From Bacteroidaceae bacterium (GTDB lineage Bacteria > Bacteroidota > Bacteroidia > Bacteroidales > Bacteroidaceae), in the NCBI GenBank assembly GCA_017619335.1, contig JAFZSP010000032.1, positions 1-64,000 on the forward strand: a stretch of DNA of 64,000 bases, given 5' to 3'. The position numbers were made by a program, and so were the translations under genes. The notes under the pieces were generated by a model. The model was not told where the DNA came from. It ran no database searches and worked only from the letters and a program-made list of their open reading frames with translations. Of this stretch, positions 8,601-16,055 are shown in pieces; within the stretch, counting starts at the first letter, position 1, and each line of letters opens with the position of its first letter.

Positions 8601-9585
8601 GGGGTAAGGAAGGCTGGTAACAGACGCCTCCGTTGAGGGTAAACACCCATAGGGTGCCGTCGCGGTCTCGCAGCAGGCCGTTAATGCAGTCGTCGGAGAG
8701 GCCATTGATGGCATCGCCTGGTTCATCCACGCGAGCGACGGTGCCGCTGGTGAGGTGGTAGCGGTAGAGCCCGTGATCGGTGCCCAGCAGCAGGCGGTCT
8801 GAGCCGTCTGGTAGCAGGGAGCGAACGAATCCGATCTGTGCGGGGAGGGACACGGGTTTCAGGGCGTCGGTACCGGGAAGAAAGCTGTACAGTCCCTGGT
8901 CACATCCCACGAAAATCCGATCTCCGACACTTCCCAGGCAGATGCTGTTCTTGTCGTTGACGAAGCCGGGAACCGGATACTCGGCCAGACAGTGCCCGCT
9001 GGCGGCAAACACCAACAGCCGACCATCCAAGGAGGACAGATAGACTCGGCCGTCACGTCCTGCAACCAAATCTGTGATGAAGGCAGCTGCACGACTGTCC
9101 TGCACCAGCTCTCCAGTGCGGGGAGTGTAGAGGAAGACGCCCTGCCCGAGTGTACAGATCCACACGCGACCGTCAGGGGCTTGCGCCATCCGCTGGACGG
9201 TGCTGCTGACGAGAACGCCGTAACGGGTGGAGGCAGTGAAGCGAGTCAGCGTGCCAGTGGTGCGGTCGTGCACATACACCCCTTGCGCTGTGCCGGCCCA
9301 GATGGCCCCATCAACTTCCAGCAGTGAGGTGACTTGGTTCCCTTCCACAGAAGCGGTGGCCTGTGTGAACTGATGGAAGGCGGAGTTGCGCTGACCATCA
9401 AAGCAGTTGAGACCGTTGGCGGTACCCAACCACATGAAACCATAACTGTCACGGAGTCCGCAGAGGACGTCGTTGTCGGAAAGACCGTTGGCGGCCATAT
9501 AACGGCGAAAGGCCACCCTGTCTGTCTGTGCCGGAAGCAGGATACTGCACGCGCACGCAAGTATAAAAAGGAATAAACGAGGCAT
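5608..9585 (-). CDS. Hybrid two-component system regulator (HTCS)
   Basis: A 1325-residue one-protein sensor-regulator. Order: signal peptide (1-20), a two-beta-propeller periplasmic sensor with many Reg_prop-type repeats (to about 680), a Y_Y_Y domain, one membrane helix (about 762-787), HisKA with phospho-acceptor His819 in NLVHEIRTPL, an ATPase domain (DDGPGIPDSEKNRIF), a receiver with Asp1119 in ISDVMMPRMDG, and an AraC-type HTH. The HTCS family senses glycan fragments and switches on nearby degradation genes. The divergent GH43 gene is the obvious local target, though no SusC/SusD pair accompanies it. Start: the ATG at 9585 is preferred, because an upstream in-frame TTG lies inside the -7 box TATCTTTG (9607-9614, minus strand). 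A REP-like element (6389-6475) is translated in the linker between ATPase and receiver. Confidence 0.92.
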   Translation of the reverse strand: MPRLFLFILACACSILLPAQTDRVAFRRYMAANGLSDNDVLCGLRDSYGFMWLGTANGLNCFDGQRNSAFHQFTQATASVEGNQVTSLLEVDGAIWAGTAQGVYVHDRTTGTLTRFTASTRYGVLVSSTVQRMAQAPDGRVWICTLGQGVFLYTPRTGELVQDSRAAAFITDLVAGRDGRVYLSSLDGRLLVFAASGHCLAEYPVPGFVNDKNSICLGSVGDRIFVGCDQGLYSFLPGTDALKPVSLPAQIGFVRSLLPDGSDRLLLGTDHGLYRYHLTSGTVARVDEPGDAINGLSDDCINGLLRDRDGTLWVFTLNGGVCYQPSLPRYLQVHSLPGKDQRSTVVRTFCPVPDGTLYVGTDAGLFHFRPSTGELTPVPLGTETYDVTTLMLDSTFLWVGTRHDGIIIRDLTNGTLRRHVYSSTKPYTVASNEINRIFRTRRGDIFVATSWGIRRFDREEQRFMGFSEINAMTPFVDIAEDSLGNIWAATTGRGLFRMAPDRFVFEVFNMQSGLHSNAVSTVTADRSGDLWVAFKDGVLQRRRPTGTSFEDFPLNSPVAPRQILFIVEDDDARLWVGTEAGILCIPPDRSAATDAPRLSSLLQRDRQTVAAACVTPAGGFIGSAGQFITFDPNRAAATEPAPPVYILSLSLPFVDDSHQELQRLQLDRPLYTASSIRLPFADNSFTLHFAAPHFLGSTPVRYEYMLRGYEQTWARGTETAEVTYSHLPPGDYEFLLREVSSTNPGTYARLAVTVLPPWYRTIWAWLAYALIVIALLVLLALRASRIMRRRYDRRLEDYRLQQEKQNFQSKISFFINLVHEIRTPLTLMSLPLEQMEQQDLGPENRQHINAISRNMNYLLGITNQLLDFQKAENGRVNLHLSVCDVPQLLTELAAQFTDAMEVRGMHFQLQLPPALTATLDRDKISKVIMNLLGNALKYAHSEVILRLEEAPDDRLVIAVVDDGPGIPDSEKNRIFDLYHQIAGDDIAATLGTGLGLANAKMLARSHGGEITATDSPGGGTTFLLTLPRNQETTNQVTEGSPLPTSSKGEESTSPLGEDGKGLPEGATTRYTLLLVEDNEELLTATAAGLRPAYRVLKARDGLQALDLLKHQEVDIIISDVMMPRMDGNQLCQAVKADINTSHIPVILLTAKTSVAAKVEGMASGADVYLEKPFSMRQLQLQLQNILRLRQQFHERLRQIDGTSTEAIPGDFGINEQDLRFMERLKELVEKNMKDEQFSIDTLAEQMNMSRSSFYRKIKALTDLTPVDYMKNQRLQRAAVLLRQGQRITEVAAQVGFTSSSYFAKCFRARFGVLPKDFVNETEEHS
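6389..6475. repeat. REP-like element inside the HTCS gene
   Basis: Two GC-rich hairpin halves (CCTCCCCCAAGGGGGA and CTCCCCCTTGGAGG) sit in frame in the linker between the ATPase and receiver domains. They add about 28 Ser/Pro/Gly/Glu-rich residues, including SPLPTSSKGEES. Confidence 0.8.
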
Positions 9586-9731
9586 AAAAATGACGTATTT
9601 TCGTGGCAAAGATAGTGATTATCGTTGGAGAAAAACGGTGGTTGATGAGGAAAAATGTCCCAAAATGCTGTTTTTACTGATATTTTTCTCTTCTTGAACA
9701 GTTTTTCGCCCTCCGATTGCCGTCTTTTCCC

Positions 9732-9739
9732 TACTTTTG
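9732..9739 (+). promoter_or_regulatory. -7 box of the GH43 gene
   Basis: TACTTTTG, 49 bases before the chosen GH43 start codon and in the divergent spacer facing the HTCS promoter. No convincing -33 TTG is seen, which would fit a promoter that needs an activator (inference). Confidence 0.65.
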
Positions 9740-9788
9740 CACCGAAAAAGTATCACGAAACGCAAAAACTCTAAATACTCACAACACT

Positions 9789-11024
9789 ATGCGAACAATC
9801 CTCCTTTCCCTGGCCTTCCTGGCTGTCACTGCAGCCTCGGCGCAGAAGACCTATCAGAATCCTGTCATCAACCGCAGTTTGCCCGATCCTACAGTCCTCC
9901 GGGTGGGCAAGCTCTACTACTTGTATTCCACAGAAGACATTCGGAACACGCCCATCTACGTGTCCCGCAACCTTGTCAACTGGAGCTACGTGGGCACCTG
10001 CTTCACAGAAGAAACGCGCCCCAAGATGGTGCCGGGCGGTGGCATTTGGGCTCCCGACATCAATAAAATCGGGAACCGTTATGTCCTCTACTACTCCAAG
10101 AGCACTTGGGGCGGCGAGTGGGAGTGCGGTATCGGCGTGGCTGTCAGCGTCAGCCCCCGCGGTCCTTTCACGGACAAGGGTAAGCTGTTTATCAGCAGTG
10201 AGATAGGTGTGCAGAACTCCATCGATCCCTTCTATTTCGAGGAAGAGGACGGTCGCAAGTTCCTGTTCTGGGGCAGCTTCCGGGGAATCTATGGCATCGA
10301 GCTGTCTGATGACGGCCTGAGCATCAAGGAAGGTGCCGAGAAACAGCAGATTGCAGGCACACTCACAGAAGGCACCTGCATCTATAAGCACAATGGTTAC
10401 TATTACCTCATCGGTTCTGCCGGCTCCTGTTGTGAAGGCATCAAGAGCACCTACCGTATGGTGGTGGCTCGTTCGGAGAACCTTTTTGGCCCCTACGTGA
10501 ACCGTGCCGGCCAGTCAGCCATGAACAATAACTTTGTCCAACTGCTGAACAAGAGCAGCAAGTTCGTGGGCGTGGGACACTGTTCGGAGGTCGTTCAGGA
10601 CGATGCCGGTCAGGACTGGCTCCTCTATCACGGCTATGAAGTGGCCGACCCCGATGGCGGACGCAAAGTGTTCTTAGACAAGATTATCTGGAACGAAAGC
10701 GGCTGGCCGACCATCAAGAACCGCATGCCTTCCGAGACAGCCGAAGCACCCCTTATTGGCGAAGAGGCTGATGTCGAAGAGTTGCCCGCAGAGGCTCAGG
10801 GCTATGACATTTCCCCGCGTGCCGTCACAGACAGTTTCTGCATCCGTGCGCTACAGGAGCAGGCGTTCTCCTGGCAGGTCGTGGATCTGCACGGGAAAGT
10901 ATGGAAAAACGGCAAGGCCCAAAAGGCTGTCACGGTGAATACCCGTGACCTCCCAATGGGCCTTTACGTGGTCACCCTCAACAGCAAGCAGGGGCAGACC
11001 AGTCAGAAAATCCTGCGCAAGTAG
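9789..11024 (+). CDS. Secreted GH43 glycosidase with T9SS tail
   Basis: A 411-residue secreted enzyme of the GH43 five-bladed propeller type, expected to act on arabinan, arabinoxylan or xylo-oligosaccharide. The signal peptide is residues 1-18 (ends ASA-QK). The catalytic base is Asp33 in SLPDPTVLR, the pKa-modulating Asp is in NSIDPFYF, and the likely acid Glu is in EGTCIYKHNG. The last 60 or so residues (WQVVDLHGKVWKNGK to MGLYVVTLNS) form a T9SS type A sorting domain, so the enzyme is probably exported and attached to the surface. ATG 9789 is chosen because it starts the signal peptide and leaves room for the promoter. It is divergent from the HTCS gene. Exact specificity cannot be told. 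Confidence 0.88.
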   Translation: MRTILLSLAFLAVTAASAQKTYQNPVINRSLPDPTVLRVGKLYYLYSTEDIRNTPIYVSRNLVNWSYVGTCFTEETRPKMVPGGGIWAPDINKIGNRYVLYYSKSTWGGEWECGIGVAVSVSPRGPFTDKGKLFISSEIGVQNSIDPFYFEEEDGRKFLFWGSFRGIYGIELSDDGLSIKEGAEKQQIAGTLTEGTCIYKHNGYYYLIGSAGSCCEGIKSTYRMVVARSENLFGPYVNRAGQSAMNNNFVQLLNKSSKFVGVGHCSEVVQDDAGQDWLLYHGYEVADPDGGRKVFLDKIIWNESGWPTIKNRMPSETAEAPLIGEEADVEELPAEAQGYDISPRAVTDSFCIRALQEQAFSWQVVDLHGKVWKNGKAQKAVTVNTRDLPMGLYVVTLNSKQGQTSQKILRK

Positions 11025-11029
11025 CAGGT

Positions 11030-11059
11030 TCGCGCTCGCGCGCGTGTAATAATAAGGTA
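11030..11059. repeat. Alternating CG run next to an AT-rich block
   Basis: A CGCGCTCGCGCGCG stretch is followed by TGTAATAATAAGGTA in the spacer between the convergent GH43 and efp genes. Similar composite sites occur at 25731-25757 (reversed), 44474-44497, 50470-50493 and 60618-60653, those four inside genes. Confidence 0.4.
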
Positions 11060-11064
11060 GGGCG

Positions 11065-11631
11065 TTATGCCTTCACGCGGCCGAGATAGCTGCCGTCGCG
11101 GGTATCCACCTCCACGATTTCACCTTCCTCGATGAAGAGGGGCACGCGGATCTCGGCACCTGTCTCCACCTTTGCGGGTTTCAGGGTGTTGGTGGCGGTG
11201 TCGCCCTTGAGTCCGGGTTCTGTCCAGGTGATGGCGAGTCTGACCTTCACGGGCACGTCGGCATACAGCACCGTCTCTGTGCTGGCGTCTGTCACCACTT
11301 CCACGTTCTCACCTTCTTTCATGAAGGCTACGCCGTTGATGAGGTCCTTGGCAATGGGAATCTGCTCGAAGGTCTCGTTGTTCATGAAGATGTAGTCCTC
11401 ACCTTCCATATACAGGAACTGATAGCTGCGACGTTCCACGCGCACGTCTTCCAGTTTCTCGCCGATGTTGAAACGGCGTTCCAGAACGTTTCCGCTGACC
11501 ACATCCTTCAGGGTGGTGCGCATGATGGTGTTGCCCTTTCCGGGTTTCACGTGCAGGAAGTCGATGCAGAAATAGAGCTTACCGTCCATGCGGATGCAGG
11601 TGCCCTTTTTGATGTCTTGTGAATTGATCAT
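11065..11631 (-). CDS. efp: Translation elongation factor P
   Basis: EF-P binds ribosomes stalled on proline runs and promotes peptide-bond formation. The 188-residue protein has the standard three domains; the tip loop of domain I reads HVKPGKGNT with Lys32 at the position modified or exposed in the family. The signature for domain III (IRVPLFIEEGEIVEVDTRDG) is present at the end. The ATG at 11631 gives the family-typical start MINSQDIKKG; the longer in-frame start upstream adds unlike sequence. The -7 box TACCTTTG on the minus strand is at 11695-11702 with TTG 21 bases further upstream. No epmA-like modification gene is in the window. Confidence 0.95.
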   Translation of the reverse strand: MINSQDIKKGTCIRMDGKLYFCIDFLHVKPGKGNTIMRTTLKDVVSGNVLERRFNIGEKLEDVRVERRSYQFLYMEGEDYIFMNNETFEQIPIAKDLINGVAFMKEGENVEVVTDASTETVLYADVPVKVRLAITWTEPGLKGDTATNTLKPAKVETGAEIRVPLFIEEGEIVEVDTRDGSYLGRVKA

Positions 11632-11694
11632 AATAGATGCTTGTTTTAATGTTAAATATGTATCGTTTTTGATGTTTTTGTCCGATTTCGGGTG

Positions 11695-11726
11695 CAAAGG
11701 TAATGAAAATAAAGTAAAATACGCAA
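11695..11726 (-). promoter_or_regulatory. Promoter of efp
   Basis: On the minus strand, TTG (11724-11726) is followed after 21 bases by TACCTTTG (11695-11702). It gives a leader of about 55 nt before the efp start. Confidence 0.75.
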
Positions 11727-11753
11727 GAAATAGCGCAAAAAATCACCGAAGAC

Positions 11754-11784
11754 TTGCGTGAATGAAAAAAAGTCCCTACTTTTG
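11754..11784 (+). promoter_or_regulatory. Promoter of the rpmH operon
   Basis: TTG (11754-11756) and TACTTTTG (11777-11784) with a 20-base spacer, 39 bases before the rpmH start. It probably drives rpmH, the PASTA gene and rluD together. Confidence 0.8.
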
Positions 11785-11823
11785 CAGCCCGTTAGACACA
11801 AAATCTATAAAAATCATATAAAA

Positions 11824-11979
11824 ATGAAAAGAACTTTCCAACCTCACAACCGCAGAAGAAAGAACAAACACGGTTTCCGTGAACGTATGTTGACCGCTAA
11901 TGGCCGCCGCGTGCTGGCAGCACGTCGTGCAAAGGGCCGCAAGAAGCTCACCGTCTCTGATGAGCGACACGGGAAGTAA
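11824..11979 (+). CDS. rpmH: 50S ribosomal protein L34
   Basis: A 51-residue highly basic protein with the L34 hallmark [18 protein letters not shown], then [19 protein letters not shown]. It is a late-assembling component of the large ribosomal subunit. ATG 11824 matches the universal family start. It is not next to rnpA, its neighbour in many bacteria. Its last 20 bases overlap the start of the PASTA-domain gene, so translation of the two is probably coupled. Confidence 0.97.
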   Translation: MKRTFQPHNRRRKNKHGFRERMLTANGRRVLAARRAKGRKKLTVSDERHGK

Positions 11980-12610
11980 ATTCAAGAAACTTCTTGCTCC
12001 CGTCGTGTGGGGTAACCTACTGGCCATGCTGCTGGTGGTTATCCTACTGTTGTTTGCTGTCTGGAAGGGTATGGCCATCTATACCCACCACGGCGAACAG
12101 ATTGCTGTGCCGGATGTGGTCGGCGCCATGGAGAGCGACGCGCGTTACCAGTTGGAGCGCGAGGGACTCGTGGCAGTGGTCACGGATTCGGCCTACAACA
12201 AACAGCTTCCTGCGGGTTGCATCCTGGAACAGCAGCCTGCCGCCGGACGCAAGGTCAAGTCCGGACGTGAGATTCTCTTGACCGTCAACACCGAGCGCAC
12301 CCCCACGATGGCGCTACCTGATATTGCCGACAACAGTTCGTTGCGGGAGGCTCAGGCGCGCCTTTCGGCCATGGGGTTCAAACTGGGTCCGGTGGAGTAC
12401 GTGGCAGGAGACAAAGACTGGGTCTATGGCGTGAAGAGCCGTGGGCGCAACGTCTATAGCGGTGAGCGTGTGCCCATTGATGTGCCGTTGGTGCTGCAGG
12501 TGGGCAACGATGCCGGCTATGACGACTTGGACGATTTGGAGGACGTCGATGACCTTCCCGGGGATGGTCTTGACGAGTTGGAAAGCGCTCCCGAAATCAG
12601 CGCAGAATGA
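11960..12610 (+). CDS. Membrane-anchored PASTA-domain protein
   Basis: A 216-residue protein with a short cytoplasmic start, one membrane helix (about residues 15-36, [20 protein letters not shown]), then two PASTA repeats ([17 protein letters not shown] and [17 protein letters not shown]). It ends in a very acidic tail rich in Asp, Glu and Leu. PASTA repeats usually bind muropeptides or peptidoglycan. In Bacteroidetes this small kinase-less form sits beside rluD and ddl-like genes, suggesting a link to cell-wall synthesis. Its start overlaps rpmH and its stop overlaps the rluD start (ATGA at 12607-12610), a translationally coupled array. Function is inferred only. Confidence 0.82.
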   Translation: MSDTGSKFKKLLAPVVWGNLLAMLLVVILLLFAVWKGMAIYTHHGEQIAVPDVVGAMESDARYQLEREGLVAVVTDSAYNKQLPAGCILEQQPAAGRKVKSGREILLTVNTERTPTMALPDIADNSSLREAQARLSAMGFKLGPVEYVAGDKDWVYGVKSRGRNVYSGERVPIDVPLVLQVGNDAGYDDLDDLEDVDDLPGDGLDELESAPEISAE

Positions 12611-13689
12611 CAGACGAAGACACCTTGTTGCCCAACGCAGAAGATGAGTTGGAGCTGGACGACGAGGGCTTGGAATCAGCCCCCGACGGTACGCTCTATG
12701 AACATCGTCGCGTGGTGGCAGACAAGGGTCAGACCCTGTTGCGCGTGGATAAGTTCCTGATGGAACATCTGCGTGATACCAGCCGGGCCCGCATCCAGCG
12801 AGCTGCCGAGGCTGGCTGCATCCATGTAAACGACCGTCCCGTCAAGAGCAATTACCGCGTGAAGCCTTTCGATGTTGTCACCCTGATGCTGGACCATCCG
12901 CGTATGGAGACCGAGGTGACAGCAGAGGACATTCCCTTGGATGTTGTCTATGAGGACGATGACCTGTTGGTGGTGAACAAGCCTGCTGGTCTGGTCGTGC
13001 ATCCGGGCGTGGGCAATCACAGCGGCACGCTGGTCAACGCGCTGGCCTGGCACCTGCGGGACAATCCCCGTTATAATCCCAACGATCCCAGCGTGGGCCT
13101 TTGTCACCGCATAGACAAGGACACCAGCGGTCTGCTGGTCATTGCCAAGACGCCCGAGGCCAAGACAGACCTCTGCCATCAGTTCTTTGTCAAATCCACA
13201 CGCCGGCATTACAACGCCCTCGTCTGGGGCAGCTTTGACGCGCAGGAAGGCCGCATTGAAGGCAACATCGGCCGTGACCCGCGTGACCGTCAGCGGATGG
13301 CTGTGTTTCCGCCAGAGAGTGAGGTGGGCAAGCCTGCTGTGACTCACTGGCGCGTGCTGGAGGCTTTTGGGCCTGTGACGTGGGTGGAGTGTGTGCTGGA
13401 GACGGGACGCACCCATCAGATTCGTGCCCACATGCGGCATATCGGTCATCCGCTCTTCGCCGACGAGCGTTATGGCGGTATGGAAATCCTGCGTGGACAG
13501 CCTACAGCCAAGTACAAGGCCTTTGTGCAGAACGCCTTTGCGCTCTGCCCCCGTCAGGCACTGCACGCCCGCACGCTCGGTTTCCGTCATCCCCGTTCGC
13601 AGGAAGACATGTTCTTCGAGGCGGCATTGCCCGAGGACTTAACGTTATTGATAGAGAAATGGAAGACCCTCCCCTCACCCTCCCTGTGA
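12607..13689 (+). CDS. rluD: RluA/RluD-family 23S pseudouridine synthase
   Basis: Converts specific uridines in 23S rRNA to pseudouridine. The 360-residue protein has an acidic N-terminal extension, an S4 RNA-binding domain (residues about 45-95) and the catalytic domain with HRIDKDTSGLLVIAKT, where Asp170 is the catalytic aspartate. RTHQIRAHMRHIGHPLFADE is the other conserved block. Assignment to RluD rather than RluA or RluC rests on overall layout and is probable only. The C-terminal residues KTLPSPSL and the stop codon lie in the left half of a REP-like inverted pair (13666-13701), so the natural end of the protein was probably rewritten by that element. Confidence 0.9.
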   Translation: MTDEDTLLPNAEDELELDDEGLESAPDGTLYEHRRVVADKGQTLLRVDKFLMEHLRDTSRARIQRAAEAGCIHVNDRPVKSNYRVKPFDVVTLMLDHPRMETEVTAEDIPLDVVYEDDDLLVVNKPAGLVVHPGVGNHSGTLVNALAWHLRDNPRYNPNDPSVGLCHRIDKDTSGLLVIAKTPEAKTDLCHQFFVKSTRRHYNALVWGSFDAQEGRIEGNIGRDPRDRQRMAVFPPESEVGKPAVTHWRVLEAFGPVTWVECVLETGRTHQIRAHMRHIGHPLFADERYGGMEILRGQPTAKYKAFVQNAFALCPRQALHARTLGFRHPRSQEDMFFEAALPEDLTLLIEKWKTLPSPSL

Positions 13690-13808
13690 GGGAGGGAGTG
13701 ATCACCTTTGAGAGTAAAAATTCACCAAAGCATAATAATAATGAAAGAACAACAAATAGCAAATGATACCACTCCCTCCCTCACAGGGAGGGTGAGGGGT
13801 GGGTCTCC
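13666..13808. repeat. Inverted pair of REP-like elements (BIME-like)
   Basis: The segment at 13666-13701 and the segment at 13769-13808 are near-perfect reverse complements over about 33 bp, each itself containing a CTCCCTCNNNGAGGGAG-type palindrome. The left copy forms the end of rluD, the right copy codes residues 11-23 of the ligase, and a 67-base AT-rich spacer separates them. Confidence 0.85.
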
Positions 13809-14805
13809 CATAATTGCCATCGTCTGTGGTGGCGACAGCTCCGAACATGATGTGAGCCTGCGCAGTGCACAGGGCATCTATAGTTTCTTGGACAAGGACC
13901 TTTTCGAGGTCTTCATTGTGGAAATCACGGGTCTCACCTGGGAAGCACACTTGGACGGCGACAAGCGCGCTGCCGTCAGCCGTGAGGACTTCTCTTTCCG
14001 CGTGGGCCGACGCACAGTGAAGCCCGACTTTGCCTACATCACCATTCACGGAACGCCTGGCGAGGACGGCATCCTGCAAGGCTATTTTGACCTCATCCGC
14101 CTGCCTTACTCCACCAGCGGCGTGCTCGTGGAAGCCATGACTTTCAACAAGTTCACCCTGAATCAGTACCTCAAGGGCTTTGGCGTCAGCGTCTCCGAGA
14201 GCCTGGTGGTGCGCAAGGGCAACGAAGACCTGGTGACAGATGACGAGATCATCCAGCACATCGGTCTGCCCTGTTTCGTGAAGCCCAATGCGGGCGGCAG
14301 CAGCTTCGGCGTCAGCAAGGTCAAGACCCTGGACGACCTGCGTCCTGCCATTCGCAAGGCCATGAACGAGAGCGACGAGGTGATGGTGGAGGCTTTCATG
14401 CCCGGCACCGAACTCACCTGCGGCTGTTACAAGGTCAGCGGCAAGGAGGTGGTGTTCCCTGTCACAGAAGTGGTGACCCACAACGAGTTCTTCGATTATG
14501 ACGCCAAGTACAAGGGCGAGGTGGATGAGATAACTCCTGCCCGCATCTCTGATGACCTGCGAGACCGAGTGCAGGCGCTCACCAGTGCCATCTATGACAT
14601 CTTGGGCTGCTCCGGCATCATCCGCATCGACTACATCGTCACGAAGGTCCAGGACGAGGACGGTCGTGAGCGTGACCGCATTAACATGCTGGAAATCAAC
14701 ACCACTCCTGGCATGACCGCCACCAGCTTCATCCCCCAGCAAGTGCGTGCTGCCGGGCTGGACATCAAGGATGTGCTGACGGAAATCATCGAAGACAAGC
14801 TCTGA
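13741..14805 (+). CDS. ddl: D-alanine--D-alanine ligase family protein
   Basis: Ligates two D-alanines for the peptidoglycan stem peptide (ATP-grasp). The 354-residue protein shows the N-terminal IAIVCGGDSSEHDVS signature (family GGxSxEH), the ATP-grasp motifs FVKPNAGGSSFGVSKV and MLEINTTPGMT (metal ligands Glu and Asn), and PFYSTSG-like substrate residues. ATG 13741 is used; the in-frame TTG at 13708 would begin inside the repeat spacer. Residues about 11-23 (TTPSLTGRVRGGS) come from a REP-like element ahead of the first beta strand, so the family-like protein starts only near residue 24. Upstream are the PASTA and rluD genes. A paralogue elsewhere in the genome is possible. Confidence 0.87.
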   Translation: MKEQQIANDTTPSLTGRVRGGSPIIAIVCGGDSSEHDVSLRSAQGIYSFLDKDLFEVFIVEITGLTWEAHLDGDKRAAVSREDFSFRVGRRTVKPDFAYITIHGTPGEDGILQGYFDLIRLPYSTSGVLVEAMTFNKFTLNQYLKGFGVSVSESLVVRKGNEDLVTDDEIIQHIGLPCFVKPNAGGSSFGVSKVKTLDDLRPAIRKAMNESDEVMVEAFMPGTELTCGCYKVSGKEVVFPVTEVVTHNEFFDYDAKYKGEVDEITPARISDDLRDRVQALTSAIYDILGCSGIIRIDYIVTKVQDEDGRERDRINMLEINTTPGMTATSFIPQQVRAAGLDIKDVLTEIIEDKL

Positions 14806-14845
14806 AATGCTGTGAAAAATGTGAAATGTAAAATAGTAACAAGAT

Positions 14846-16054
14846 ATGCTGAGTACCCAGATTCCTGAAGAGTTTAAGGATATCCGTCCTTATGCCGACG
14901 ACGAGCTGCCACAGGTCTTCACAGAGCTGATGGCCGACGAACAGTTCTTGCAAGTAGCCGCTAAGTTGGTCCCAGACCTGAAACAGAAGTTGGCCGTCGC
15001 CCTGCCTGCGCTCACGGGCGGTGCAGGGAGCAGCGCTTCCGCATCGGCCTCCTTAGCTGTCCAGAAAACCTTCTTCTACCCGCTGGTGCAGCGCATCATC
15101 AAGGAGTGTACAGAAGGAATCGAACTCACGCTGCCCAACGGCTTTGACCGTCAGCAGCCCCACACCTTCATCACCAATCACCGCGATATCGTCCTGGACA
15201 GCGCCTTCCTCTCGGTGCTCCTCGTAGATAATGGTTTCCCCACCACCGTGGAAATCGCCATCGGTGATAACCTCCTGATATTCCCATGGATAAAGAAACT
15301 CGTGCGCATCAATAAGTCCTTCATCGTGCAGCGCTCGCTCTCCATGCGTGAGATGCTCAGAGCCTCCCAGACGATGAGCCGTTACATGCACTTTGCCATC
15401 TCGGAGAAGCAGGAGAACATCTGGATTGCACAGCGCGAGGGACGAGCCAAGGACAGCGACGACCGCACGCAGGATGCCCTCTTGAAGATGATGGCAATGG
15501 GCGGTGAAGGTACCGTCATCGAACGCCTGCGCCAGCTGCATCTGGCACCGATGGCACTCTCCTACGAGTACGACCCCTGTGACTACCTCAAAGCCAAGGA
15601 GTTCCAGCAGAAACGTGACAACCCCGACTTCAAGAAAAGCCGCGAGGACGACCTCATCAACATGCAGACAGGCATCTTCGGGCAGAAGGGTCACATCCAC
15701 TTCCAGGCTGCACCCTGCATCGACAACTGGTTGGACTATCTGGATCCTGAGACGCCCAAGACAGAGCTCTTCCCCATGGTGGCACAGCACATCGACGAGG
15801 AAATACACCGCTCCTACCGCCTCTATCCAGGCAATTATGTGGCAGCAGACGCCCTCCGCGGTGAATCCACCTTTAGCAGTTATTACACGCGTGAGCAGCT
15901 CTTGGCCTTTGACGACTATCTTTCCAGCCGCATCGCCCTCATAGACCTGCCCGAACCCGACGAACCCTTCCTGCGTGAACGCCTCCTCACCATGTATGCC
16001 AATCCCGTCTTCAACAAGGAGAAGGCCATGAAGAGCTGGAGCGAAAAAGTATAG
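14846..16054 (+). CDS. Glycerolipid acyltransferase-like protein
   Basis: A 402-residue protein of the lysophospholipid acyltransferase superfamily, annotated in related Bacteroidales as a 1-acylglycerol-3-phosphate acyltransferase. The likely catalytic block is ITNHRDIVLDSAFL (near residue 110). The spacing from His to the following Asp is six rather than the usual five. A second block, IAQREGRAKDSDDRTQ (near residue 195), resembles the phosphate-binding EGxRSRxG motif of PlsB. No clear transmembrane helix is seen, so it is probably cytoplasmic or peripheral. The substrate is uncertain, and ornithine- or glycine-lipid synthesis is also possible. It starts 40 bp after ddl and is almost continuous with the NigD-like gene. 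Confidence 0.72.
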   Translation: MLSTQIPEEFKDIRPYADDELPQVFTELMADEQFLQVAAKLVPDLKQKLAVALPALTGGAGSSASASASLAVQKTFFYPLVQRIIKECTEGIELTLPNGFDRQQPHTFITNHRDIVLDSAFLSVLLVDNGFPTTVEIAIGDNLLIFPWIKKLVRINKSFIVQRSLSMREMLRASQTMSRYMHFAISEKQENIWIAQREGRAKDSDDRTQDALLKMMAMGGEGTVIERLRQLHLAPMALSYEYDPCDYLKAKEFQQKRDNPDFKKSREDDLINMQTGIFGQKGHIHFQAAPCIDNWLDYLDPETPKTELFPMVAQHIDEEIHRSYRLYPGNYVAADALRGESTFSSYYTREQLLAFDDYLSSRIALIDLPEPDEPFLRERLLTMYANPVFNKEKAMKSWSEKV

Positions 16055-16055
16055 A

